Source of the DNA: JABDBK01 sp964453575
GTDB lineage: Bacteria; Pseudomonadota; Gammaproteobacteria; DSM-16500
Assembly (NCBI GenBank): GCA_964453575.1
Contig: CAYVRW010000105.1
Span: 1 to 7,687 of the forward strand
Direction of reading: 5' to 3'
DNA: 7,687 nt
The translations under genes were made by a program, and so were the position numbers. Every line of letters starts with the position of its first letter. Within the stretch, counting starts at the first letter, position 1. Of the stretch, positions 1-6,929 are shown piece by piece. Below the pieces are notes generated by a model. That model ran no database searches. It had not been told where the DNA came from and saw nothing but the letters and a program-made list of their open reading frames with translations.

Positions 1-1
1 A

Positions 2-82
2 AAAAAGCATTTGGAGGAAGGGGGGACTAGAAGCTATAGCACCGTGAACACTTACAATATTGCTATTTTCCCTAAAAACTAA
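2..82 (+). other. Possible 3' end of a gene entering from the left
   Basis: One plus-strand frame is open from the window edge to a TAA at 80-82, ending in residues TVNTYNIAIFPKN. This would place a gene converging tail-to-tail with the minus-strand glycosyltransferase, whose stop codon begins two bases further on. Only 26 codons are visible, a run that chance can easily produce in one of three frames, and I recognise no family in it. A purine-rich run (GGAGGAAGGGGGG, 13-25) lies within it. No convincing terminator hairpin is visible between the two stops. Confidence 0.15.
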
Positions 83-84
83 TG

Positions 85-2553
85 TTACTTTACGTTAAAT
101 AACTCTAAAATATTCTTCCGAAAACTCAAATCATTATCCTCTTGCTTCATTGCATGATAAAGTTGATTTTGTTTTTTGATGATGGATGTTCTATCCATCA
201 ACAACTTCTCGCAACCTTGAACAAAGGCTTGTTCGTTATTTGCTTCACATAAAATCATAGCGTCTAAAAAATCATTAGGAATGCGTTCAGTAATAAACTC
301 TAGACGACTAGCAACAACGGGCGTCTGATAGATTAATGCTTCTAAAATCTGCGGCGGAAAGTTGCCTTCAGCGAGAGACGTAAAACATAACATAGCAGCA
401 TGACGATATAATTCTGCTAATTGTTCATCACTTACTGTATAAAAAAATAATACCCTGCTCTGATGTTTCATTGCGCAAAAAACATCGAGGGCTTTTTTAT
501 CAGAGTCAATTTTTGTAGTTAACACAAGGTTTATATCATGCCCATTATTAACTAAGATTTCAAAAACACTTAATAATAATGACAAATTTTTATTTGGACG
601 TGCTCGAGTAGGATAAAAAATATAAGGTTTGGACAACAATTCTTTATCAATGAAAGCACCCCCTTCTTTTTTGACTACATTTAAACAAGGCAAATAGGAT
701 ACTTCAATTTTTTCAGAAGACACATTCAAACGGGAATGAGGAAGATAAGATTTTGTAAAATTAGAATTACAAAATACTTTATGTGCTTTTTGCGCAAGCA
801 ATCGACCCACTCGAGTATGAATTCCTTCAAATTTTTTAAATTCCTTGGTATCATGAAAAAAATGAGGCATATAATCGGGTAAATACAAAATGCTTTTTTG
901 TTTTAATCTCAAAGCATCCGGAAACAAATAATAATGCGGGATAAAAACGGAAGTGCAATGGCTATCCTGGTTAATAACATCAATATGCCAATCATAGCTT
1001 TTTGAGTTTTCATTAATATAATTAAGACTACGTTGATAATCACGAAAATCCTGATGATACAATTGCATTTTTATTACTATTTTTTTCAAAAATTCCCAAT
1101 GCTTTTTTAAAAAAATACTTTTCATTCCCAATTTAATAATATTTTTAATATACGGCACTATTTGCTTTCTTTTATCAATACTGACTGATTGGGTTACGAT
1201 AGGTTGTTGTAACTCATTCGGATTAATACATATGATGCGCACTTTATCTTTATGTGGATGATCTCTGAAATAACCATTCAAACTTACCGCCTGATCTGCT
1301 TTTGCTGTTATACATATTTCAATATCAGGCATAGCGGCTAATATCAACACTATTTGCCGTACCACTCTTGCGATACCTTCATAGGCCGAATAAACCCCAT
1401 CACAAAAAATTACATCACATGCAGAATAATGATAAAAAATATAAATACGTTTTATCCTTGGAGCTAAACTTCGTTCATCCATGATATGCCAATTCGACGC
1501 TTTATTTTCCTTCGCCAATAACTCTCTAAATGTTTTATCAAAAATCGGCCACACCTTATCTGGATGATACCTATCTCTCACTTCCTGTTGAGACGCGATC
1601 ACTTCCTCAACAAAGCAGTTATCATTTTTTAATAACAAACCAGCTTTATAATGAGCTTCCTCAATGTTCACACATCGTCCAGGCGAATGATGTTTAAAAT
1701 ATTTATCTAATAATGATCCGGCAAGATAAAGCACAGGTCCGCCAAATATCATCATTTCGATAGGCGGCAAAAAACAAACGGTTGGTTCTGTATAAGTGTA
1801 TAGATAACCGGATGATTTTTGAAATCGAGAAATAAGCTCAGTTCTCGGTAGTGTTCCAACTAAATTTGGTTTGCTAATAGTTGATACTTGAACACCGTAA
1901 TATTTGTAATGCGATTGATAAAAGTTTTCCTGCAAAAAATGATAATGTTTCTCATAATATGGATTCGTGACATTAGGGCAGGTCAGTGCAATTTCTGCAT
2001 TTTTATGAGTGATACCGCGCCAAGTATCCTGAAACTCAAACACATCAGGTGTCAAACAATATGGGACGATACTTTCCCTTTCTCTAAACCAACTATCATC
2101 ATGCATTGCCGATTCGATAGCATGAGGCACAACCCAAAAATTATCTCTTGAGGTAATCATGTGCATTGCTTTATGTGATTCTAGTACTTTACTTAATACA
2201 GATGTATGACCATAAAGACGATAAATTATTTTTCCCTTGAAAACCTTTAACATTTCAATCAACCATAGCGGCTCAATAGTCAAAATAACCGTATCAAAAT
2301 AAGCATTCAGTATGTCCGCCATCTCAGGAGTAATAACATTATAGAAGAAATTGTAGTTCGCTAATTTATCAAAAATGTCTTTCGGTAATGTCGTGGCTTG
2401 ATTCAGGTCCCAATCCAAACAAGCAGACTGATCTTTCCTGTCACTTAAATAAGGGGGATTAAATACTTCAAAACCCAATTGTCTTATTCTAGGCAGTTCA
2501 GTTTTAACTAAAATTTTATGCATACCTAGCCAGAATATCCGCTTGCGAGTCAT
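85..2553 (-). CDS. Large two-domain glycosyltransferase (GT4-type C-terminal half)
   Basis: A cytoplasmic glycosyltransferase, likely adding sugars to a cell-surface glycan; donor and acceptor cannot be told from the sequence. Its 822 residues are about twice a usual GT4 enzyme. The C-terminal half (from about residue 368) looks like a GT-B fold of family GT4: an acceptor-side loop YEGIARVVRQ near 391-400, the hinge strand YIFYPTRARPNKN near 643-654, and the donor-binding segment EGNFPPQILEAL followed by TPVVAS near 728-748. The two glutamates there are separated by eight residues, not the canonical seven. The N-terminal half (about 1-350) resembles a second, diverged GT-B unit: PTVCFLPPIEMMIFGGPVLY near 257-276 mimics the donor-site helix but lacks the first glutamate of the pair. 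There is no signal peptide or membrane segment. The ATG is supported by AAGAAGG five bases upstream (2559-2565). The gene is transcribed divergently from the sugar operon. Confidence 0.85.
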   Translation of the reverse strand: MTRKRIFWLGMHKILVKTELPRIRQLGFEVFNPPYLSDRKDQSACLDWDLNQATTLPKDIFDKLANYNFFYNVITPEMADILNAYFDTVILTIEPLWLIEMLKVFKGKIIYRLYGHTSVLSKVLESHKAMHMITSRDNFWVVPHAIESAMHDDSWFRERESIVPYCLTPDVFEFQDTWRGITHKNAEIALTCPNVTNPYYEKHYHFLQENFYQSHYKYYGVQVSTISKPNLVGTLPRTELISRFQKSSGYLYTYTEPTVCFLPPIEMMIFGGPVLYLAGSLLDKYFKHHSPGRCVNIEEAHYKAGLLLKNDNCFVEEVIASQQEVRDRYHPDKVWPIFDKTFRELLAKENKASNWHIMDERSLAPRIKRIYIFYHYSACDVIFCDGVYSAYEGIARVVRQIVLILAAMPDIEICITAKADQAVSLNGYFRDHPHKDKVRIICINPNELQQPIVTQSVSIDKRKQIVPYIKNIIKLGMKSIFLKKHWEFLKKIVIKMQLYHQDFRDYQRSLNYINENSKSYDWHIDVINQDSHCTSVFIPHYYLFPDALRLKQKSILYLPDYMPHFFHDTKEFKKFEGIHTRVGRLLAQKAHKVFCNSNFTKSYLPHSRLNVSSEKIEVSYLPCLNVVKKEGGAFIDKELLSKPYIFYPTRARPNKNLSLLLSVFEILVNNGHDINLVLTTKIDSDKKALDVFCAMKHQSRVLFFYTVSDEQLAELYRHAAMLCFTSLAEGNFPPQILEALIYQTPVVASRLEFITERIPNDFLDAMILCEANNEQAFVQGCEKLLMDRTSIIKKQNQLYHAMKQEDNDLSFRKNILELFNVK

Positions 2554-2558
2554 GCTAA

Positions 2559-2565
2559 CCTTCTT
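2559..2565 (-). promoter_or_regulatory. Ribosome binding site of the minus-strand glycosyltransferase
   Basis: On the minus strand the sequence reads AAGAAGG, then five bases, then ATG. This is a good Shine-Dalgarno match at good spacing and fixes the start at 2553 over the internal Met at codon 11. Confidence 0.6.
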
Positions 2566-2681
2566 ATCAAAAACTCAAAATTTTGGGCATACGAAATAAT
2601 CTGCATTAAAAATATACTCGTACAACCTTCTTAATAAATAAAATAGCATACTGGCATAATAGGTTAAACATTGCATGTCAT

Positions 2682-2710
2682 TTTATAGCGGTTTAAAAAA
2701 GTATGGTCAT
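2682..2710 (-). promoter_or_regulatory. Candidate promoter at the left end of the inverted-repeat element
   Basis: On the minus strand, ATGACC (2705-2710, four of six matches to TTGACA) is followed after exactly 17 bases by TATAAA (2682-2687, five of six matches to TATAAT). It points out of the element toward the glycosyltransferase, and would give a leader of roughly 120 bases. The hexamers lie in the terminal repeat except for the last -10 base, so the same promoter-like sequence occurs in mirror image at the other end. This is a consensus match by eye, with no experimental support. Confidence 0.35.
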
Positions 2711-2812
2711 AGTTGTTTTTCGCTCCAGAGCATACATCCATGTATTTTGGGTGACATCCTGTCACCAAGTCGCTTAAAACAACTATGACCATACTTTTTT
2801 AAACCGCTATAA
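2683..2812. mobile_element. 130-bp palindromic element with 37-bp inverted repeats, MITE-like
   Basis: Arms 2683-2719 and 2776-2812 are perfect reverse complements over 37 bases (starting TTATAGCGGTTTAAAAAAG), separated by a 56-base loop. If the ends are taken as TATAGCGG, each arm begins with TA, the target duplicated by IS630/Tc1-mariner transposons, so a non-autonomous element of that group is a reasonable reading. It has no coding capacity. The loop holds three consecutive small palindromes: GCTC-CA-GAGC (2722-2731), ATACAT-CC-ATGTAT (2732-2745) and GGTGACA-TCC-TGTCACC (2750-2766). The element sits between two divergent genes. An alternative is a REP/BIME-like or structured regulatory repeat. 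The repeat structure is seen directly; mobility is inferred, and only one copy is visible here. Confidence 0.7.
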
Positions 2813-2813
2813 C
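2785..2813 (+). promoter_or_regulatory. Candidate promoter at the right end of the inverted-repeat element
   Basis: ATGACC (2785-2790) is followed after 17 bases by TATAAC (2808-2813, five of six matches to the -10 consensus), pointing toward the sugar operon. The last base of the -10 box is the first base outside the repeat. A start near 2820 would leave a leader of about 75 bases before the oxidoreductase. It competes with another weak match at 2825-2853. Confidence 0.35.
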
Positions 2814-2824
2814 TCACATAACCT

Positions 2825-2853
2825 TTGATCGACAACGCAACAATTGTTACTAT
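2825..2853 (+). promoter_or_regulatory. Alternative operon promoter outside the element
   Basis: TTGATC (2825-2830) and TACTAT (2848-2853) each match the sigma-70 hexamers at four of six positions with a 17-base spacer. The palindrome AACAATTGTT (2839-2848) lies in the spacer and touches the -10 box, where a repressor could bind, but ten-base palindromes are common in AT-rich DNA. This would be the native promoter if the upstream element is a later insertion. Confidence 0.3.
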
Positions 2854-2893
2854 TCGTACCTAAAGACAGAGGCATGGACTGGAATGATATATC

Positions 2894-3871
2894 ATGAATA
2901 TTGCTATCATTGGATGCGGCTTAATTGGTCAAAAGCGCGCAAAAAACCTAGGAGCAGGCAAGCTCATCGCATGCGCAGATCTTGTTCCTGAAAAAGCTCA
3001 AGCTTTAGCGGTACAATTTCCTGGTTGCAAAGCTTATACAGATTGGCGGGATGTCATTAATAGAACAGACATAAACATCATTATTATAGCAACCTTACAC
3101 TCCACCTTAGCTGAAATTAGTTTAGCCGCAGCCCTTACTGGCAAACATATCTTAGTCGAAAAACCTGGTGGACGACGGACCCATGAATTAAAACCCATTA
3201 TCGCTGCTGCAAAACAATCCGGATCTCTCATCCGAGTAGGATTTAACCACCGTTATCATCGCGCTTTTCGCAAAACAAGAGAATTGATAGATCAACAGGC
3301 ATTGGGTGAATTAATGTTCATTCGTGCACGCTATGGTCATGGCGGCCGCGTAGGATATGATAAAGAATGGCGCGCACAACCCGAACTCTCAGGCGGCGGC
3401 GAACTTATTGATCAAGGCGTTCACTTGATTGATCTTGCCCGCTGGTTTTTGGGCGATTTTAATGATATACAAGGGCATGCTCATACCTACTACTGGAATA
3501 TGCCTGTTGATGACAATGGATTTTTATTATTAAAAACTCCCAAAAAACAGGTTGCATTTTTACATGCCAGTTGTACAGAATGGAAAAATTTATTTTCATT
3601 TGAAATTTACGGTCGGAATGGCAAAATTGATATCCACGGCTTAGGCGGAAGCTATGGTGTTGAACGTCTGACTTTTTATAAAATGTCTGCCGAAATGGGA
3701 CCGCCTGAAACCTTAATTTGGGAATATCCCATGGAAGATAACTCATGGGAAACGGAATTTAATGAATTCCTTGATGATATTAAATACAATCGTGAACCAG
3801 CCGCAAACATCAACGATGCTCATGCAGCTTTGGAAATAATAGAAAATATCTATAGGATGTCAAATTTATGA
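2894..3871 (+). CDS. Gfo/Idh/MocA-family NAD(P)-dependent sugar oxidoreductase
   Basis: Oxidises or reduces a hydroxyl of a sugar or nucleotide-sugar using NAD(P) in the cytoplasm; the exact substrate is not readable. The protein has 325 residues, normal for the family. An N-terminal Rossmann fold begins at once with MNIAIIGCGLIGQKR (GxGxxG at 7-12). The family EKP motif, whose lysine contacts substrate and cofactor, is at 89-91 in ILVEKPGG. The catalytic-domain signature GGGELIDQGVHLIDL (167-181) supplies Asp173 and His177, the usual active-site pair. The ATG is chosen because the Rossmann strand begins at residue 2; upstream GGAA (2881-2884) is only a weak ribosome site. It is first in the five-gene operon and overlaps the kinase by four bases (ATGA). 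Context suggests a role in making or modifying an unusual sugar for a surface glycan, for example oxidation at C3 or C4. Confidence 0.88.
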   Translation: MNIAIIGCGLIGQKRAKNLGAGKLIACADLVPEKAQALAVQFPGCKAYTDWRDVINRTDINIIIIATLHSTLAEISLAAALTGKHILVEKPGGRRTHELKPIIAAAKQSGSLIRVGFNHRYHRAFRKTRELIDQQALGELMFIRARYGHGGRVGYDKEWRAQPELSGGGELIDQGVHLIDLARWFLGDFNDIQGHAHTYYWNMPVDDNGFLLLKTPKKQVAFLHASCTEWKNLFSFEIYGRNGKIDIHGLGGSYGVERLTFYKMSAEMGPPETLIWEYPMEDNSWETEFNEFLDDIKYNREPAANINDAHAALEIIENIYRMSNL

Positions 3872-4851
3872 TCATTGTTCGCAGTCCCTTGCGTATTTCT
3901 TTAGGTGGAGGAGGAACCGATCTTCCTTCCTACTATCGTGACCATAGCGGGTTCTTGATTGCTGGCGCCATTGATAAATATGTTTATATCACTTTGCATC
4001 AAACATTTGTTCAAGATTTAATTATCAAATACTCAAAAATGGAAAGAGTAAAAAATATAGATGAAATAGAACACCCTATTATTCGTGAAGCATTAAGACA
4101 TCTTCATGTGGAAGCACCTCATCTTGAAATCACCAGTATGGCAGACATACCAGCAGGCACAGGACTAGGTTCATCAGGAAGTTTTACTACCGGATTGCTA
4201 AAAGCATTGCACACCTTAAAAAAGAATTTAATTCATCCACGGGAATTAGCTGAAGAAGCGTGTCATATTGAACTTAATCTTTTAAAAGAACCCATTGGTA
4301 AACAAGATCAATATATTGCAGCCTACGGCGGACTTACTTGTTTTCGTTTTTTACCTAATGGAGAAGTCGAAGCCTGGCCATTAGCCATCGATCAGGAAAC
4401 GTTATACAATCTTGAGGATAATTTATTGTTATTTTTCACCGGTTATTCTCGTTCTGCATCAGAAATTCTCAAAGAACAAGATCATAGAAGCAAAAAAAAT
4501 GATCATGACATGATTGCTAATTTACATTTTATTAAAGAATTAGGTTTTCAAAGCAAAGATGCTCTGGAAAAAGGTGATTTACATACTTTCGCCGAGCTTA
4601 TGAATGTACATTGGGAACACAAAAAGAAACGTTCGGGTCAGATGAGCAATACAAAAATCGATGAATGGTATGAATTAGCACGATCCAATGGTGCTTTAGG
4701 TGGTAAAATGATAGGCGCTGGCGGTGGGGGATTTTTAATGTTTTATGCACAAGACAAGATGAAACTTCGTCATACCATGCGAGAAGCTGGTTTATTTGAA
4801 GTGAGATTTCGTTTTGATTTTTATGGGACACAAGTCATTGCGCAATCTTAA
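3868..4851 (+). CDS. GHMP-family sugar kinase, heptose-7-phosphate kinase-like
   Basis: ATP-dependent phosphorylation of a sugar or sugar phosphate. The closest recognisable type is HddA, which makes D-glycero-alpha-D-manno-heptose 1,7-bisphosphate for GDP-heptose synthesis; fucokinase-like relatives share much of the pattern, so the substrate is inferred. All three GHMP motifs are present in 327 residues: VRSPLRISLGGGGTDLPSYY (4-23), the ATP phosphate-binding loop IPAGTGLGSSGS (94-105), and GGKMIGAGGGGFLMF (278-292). The KEPIGKQDQYIAAYGG segment (140-155) holds the probable catalytic Asp147. The ATG overlaps the oxidoreductase stop as ATGA, with AGGA (3854-3857) ten bases upstream, so the two are probably translationally coupled. 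An HddA role would also need GmhA-type isomerase, phosphatase and nucleotidyltransferase partners, none of which is in view. Confidence 0.87.
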   Translation: MIIVRSPLRISLGGGGTDLPSYYRDHSGFLIAGAIDKYVYITLHQTFVQDLIIKYSKMERVKNIDEIEHPIIREALRHLHVEAPHLEITSMADIPAGTGLGSSGSFTTGLLKALHTLKKNLIHPRELAEEACHIELNLLKEPIGKQDQYIAAYGGLTCFRFLPNGEVEAWPLAIDQETLYNLEDNLLLFFTGYSRSASEILKEQDHRSKKNDHDMIANLHFIKELGFQSKDALEKGDLHTFAELMNVHWEHKKKRSGQMSNTKIDEWYELARSNGALGGKMIGAGGGGFLMFYAQDKMKLRHTMREAGLFEVRFRFDFYGTQVIAQS

Positions 4852-6478
4852 TAATTCATTAAACACCAACAAAACAAATGCCTGTCTAATCTGTCATGAG
4901 AAGCATCTCCATTATAATTTTTCATTAGACAAGTTCCGTGTAGAAGAATGTCCCGGTTGCGGCTTGATGCGAATTAATCCTCAACCCACCGATGATGAGT
5001 TGGCGGCTATTTATGGAAAAAATTATTTTCTTTTTAGTAATCATTTAGAAGAAAAACAACACGCAAGCATTTTGAAATCATTGACTGCCGATCATTATCT
5101 AAATTTGCTCGAAACCTATCAGGGAACTCAACTTAAAGGTCGTTTATTAGAAATCGGTTGCGGCCAGGGTGATTTTCTTGTTAAAGCGGCCGAAAGAGGT
5201 TTGCATGTCACAGGTGTTGAATATTCACAACATTCTGTAGACATAGCAACAAAAAAGCTGGGAGAAAAAGGAAAAATATACTGCGGAGAAATAAATCAAA
5301 TCCTAGAGTTAAATGAACACTTCGATATCATCGTGTTTGCCGATGTATTAGAACATGTTCGTGATCCTCGTGATTTCTTAACTAAAGTACATGCTTTATT
5401 AGCTAAAGATGGCATCGTGGTCATTGCCGTACCTACTTTAGATTCTTTTTCGGCACGTTTTATGAAAAGCCGTTGGGTGGAATTTAAGCCCGAACATCTT
5501 TGGTATCTTTCCACTAAGACACTCACAAGATTATTACATAGCGAATCTTTTGCAGAAATCAAAATAAAACCCGCAAAGAAATTTCTTAGTTTTGATTATA
5601 TTGCTGAACATTTCGAGCATTATCCTGTCAAAATATACACTCCGTTAATTCGTCTAATTAAAAAAATATTGCCTCATTTTATAAGAAGATATCCTCTTCA
5701 TATTACAGCGAGCGGCATTATCGCTTTTGCAAAAAAACAAGAGCTGCATGCTTCCAAAAAATTATCCGTACTTATGGCTGTATACAATGAAGCTGGCTCT
5801 GTCAATGCAGCTATACAAAATGTGTTAGATAAAAAAATCGCGGACATTGAAATTGAATTAATTATCATTGAAAGTAACTCAACTGATGGTACACGTGAGA
5901 TAGTTTTGAAATATGAAAATTACAAAAACGTTAAAATAGTGTTGCAAGATAAAGCTTGCGGCAAAGGAAATGCGATCCGTGCTGGACTACAGCATATCAG
6001 CGGCGATTATGTTCTTATCCAAGATGCAGACTCTGAATATGACATTGAAGACTATGATGCACTTATTGAACCGCTTGCATCAGGGAAAGCTGCATTTGTG
6101 TTAGGTGCAAGACACGGCGGCAAAACATGGAAAATGCGTCAATTTCAAGATCAACGATTGGCCGGACATTTTTTAAATTTTGGTCATTGGTTTTTTACGA
6201 CTTTAGTTAATATTGTCTATGGCTTACGTTTAAAAGACCCATTCACTATGTATAAAGTTTTTCGCAGTGATTGTTTACGCGGCATACATTTCGAATGCAA
6301 TCGGTTTGATTTCGATTACGAACTTTTAATTAAACTTGTTAGAAATGGATATAAACCCATAGAGATACCTGTGAATTATCGTTCTAGATCATTTAAACAA
6401 GGTAAAAAAGTTCGTATTTTTCGCGATCCGCTCACATGGTTTATGGCTATCATAAAATTTCGGTTTAAGAGAATTTAG
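4823..6478 (+). CDS. Fusion: zinc ribbon + SAM methyltransferase + GT2 glycosyltransferase
   Basis: Two enzymes in one chain of 551 residues. Residues about 21-46 hold CLIC and CPGC, a four-cysteine zinc ribbon as found before many sugar C- or O-methyltransferases. The methyltransferase follows, with SAM-binding LLEIGCGQGDF (108-118), an acidic residue ending strand 2 (VTGVEYS, about 129-135) and DVLEHVRDP (174-182). A junction near 305-315 leads to a GT2 domain of the dolichyl-phosphate-mannose-synthase type: SVLMAVYNE (315-323), ESNSTDGT (350-357), GKGNAIRAG (380-388) and the metal-binding DAD (401-403). No membrane helix follows the GT2 domain. I prefer ATG 4823 over TTG 4814; neither has a strong ribosome site, and both overlap the kinase (29 bases from the ATG), so coupling is likely. 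It may methylate a glycan sugar and charge polyprenyl phosphate with another; substrates are unknown. Domain calls are strong, their cooperation is inference. Confidence 0.85.
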   Translation: MGHKSLRNLNNSLNTNKTNACLICHEKHLHYNFSLDKFRVEECPGCGLMRINPQPTDDELAAIYGKNYFLFSNHLEEKQHASILKSLTADHYLNLLETYQGTQLKGRLLEIGCGQGDFLVKAAERGLHVTGVEYSQHSVDIATKKLGEKGKIYCGEINQILELNEHFDIIVFADVLEHVRDPRDFLTKVHALLAKDGIVVIAVPTLDSFSARFMKSRWVEFKPEHLWYLSTKTLTRLLHSESFAEIKIKPAKKFLSFDYIAEHFEHYPVKIYTPLIRLIKKILPHFIRRYPLHITASGIIAFAKKQELHASKKLSVLMAVYNEAGSVNAAIQNVLDKKIADIEIELIIIESNSTDGTREIVLKYENYKNVKIVLQDKACGKGNAIRAGLQHISGDYVLIQDADSEYDIEDYDALIEPLASGKAAFVLGARHGGKTWKMRQFQDQRLAGHFLNFGHWFFTTLVNIVYGLRLKDPFTMYKVFRSDCLRGIHFECNRFDFDYELLIKLVRNGYKPIEIPVNYRSRSFKQGKKVRIFRDPLTWFMAIIKFRFKRI

Positions 6479-6485
6479 GATTAAT

Positions 6486-6929
6486 ATGATTGATGCGACA
6501 TTAAATTATCTCATCATGCATCATTTACAAATTATAAAATTTATTGTGGTTGGAGTGATTACATTTTTTATTAACTTATGTTTTTTTCATCTTTTTTTTG
6601 GAATATTAAAATTTAATCATCAGACAGCCATTTCTTTTTCTTATGTTATCACTGTCATGTCTCACTTTATGCTGCATCGTGTTTTTACTTTTAAGATTAA
6701 AAATCAGTTCATTGCTGGCAATGCTGTGAAATACCTTGGTATGCTGATGTTGAATTATATGATCACCCTCACGGCCATGTGGTTAGTGGTCAATATTGCA
6801 AAATATTCCCCTTATTACGGGGTCGTAGCATCTACAGGTCTGACAGCTTTTACCAGTTTTTTTGTGATGAAATATTTTGTATTTAAAAATAGGAGCCGCC
6901 ATGAAATCTATACCAACGTTACATACTAA
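6486..6929 (+). CDS. GtrA-family membrane protein (putative lipid-linked sugar flippase)
   Basis: A 147-residue inner-membrane protein with four predicted helices, at about 16-41, 46-68, 83-105 and 110-132, typical of the GtrA/DPMS family. Family hallmarks are IIKFIVVGVITFFIN in the first helix, HRVFTFK after the second, and a terminal SFFVMKYFVFKN. GtrA proteins are thought to help move polyprenyl-phosphate-linked sugars across the membrane and normally sit beside a GT2 enzyme that makes the carrier-linked sugar. Here the preceding gene ends in just such a GT2 domain lacking its own membrane anchor, so the two may form a pair. The ribosome site AGGA (6477-6480) overlaps the stop of the fusion gene and lies five bases before the ATG. 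The 3' end overlaps the transaldolase gene by 29 bases. Confidence 0.85.
   Translation: MIDATLNYLIMHHLQIIKFIVVGVITFFINLCFFHLFFGILKFNHQTAISFSYVITVMSHFMLHRVFTFKIKNQFIAGNAVKYLGMLMLNYMITLTAMWLVVNIAKYSPYYGVVASTGLTAFTSFFVMKYFVFKNRSRHEIYTNVTY
6891..6895 (+). promoter_or_regulatory. Ribosome binding site that fixes the transaldolase start
   Basis: AGGAG lies five bases before ATG 6901, inside the GtrA coding sequence. It supports 6901 as the start over an in-frame TTG at 6877, which would add eight residues not typical of the family. Confidence 0.7.

Noticed and set aside
1888..2151. Open frame of 87 codons on the plus strand within the glycosyltransferase
   Set aside because: It lies antisense to a gene with clear family motifs, has no family resemblance, and its translation looks like random AT-rich sequence.
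2640..2668. Minus-strand hexamers TTTAAC and TATTTT with 17-base spacing and an extended -10 TG
   Set aside because: Both hexamers are weak, and the match at the element end (2682-2710) is better. It cannot be excluded as the original promoter of the glycosyltransferase.
2683..2812. Intrinsic terminator or CRISPR unit
   Set aside because: Runs of T occur inside the stem, not after it, so it does not look like a rho-independent terminator. There is one inverted pair with no regularly spaced direct repeats, so it is not a CRISPR array.
2874..2897. Seven-codon upstream reading frame (MDWNDIS) whose TGA overlaps the oxidoreductase ATG
   Set aside because: AGAGG at 2868-2872 sits only one base before its ATG, too close for a normal ribosome site, and such tiny frames are frequent by chance.
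3459..3746. Open frame of 95 codons antisense to the oxidoreductase
   Set aside because: A shadow of a well-supported gene, with no motif or recognisable domain.
4814..4822. TTG start of the methyltransferase-GT2 fusion
   Set aside because: ATG at 4823 is in frame only three codons later and is the more usual start codon; no ribosome site favours the TTG.
6877..6900. TTG start extending the transaldolase by eight residues
   Set aside because: The ribosome site AGGAG at 6891-6895 and the family's usual N-terminus both favour ATG 6901.
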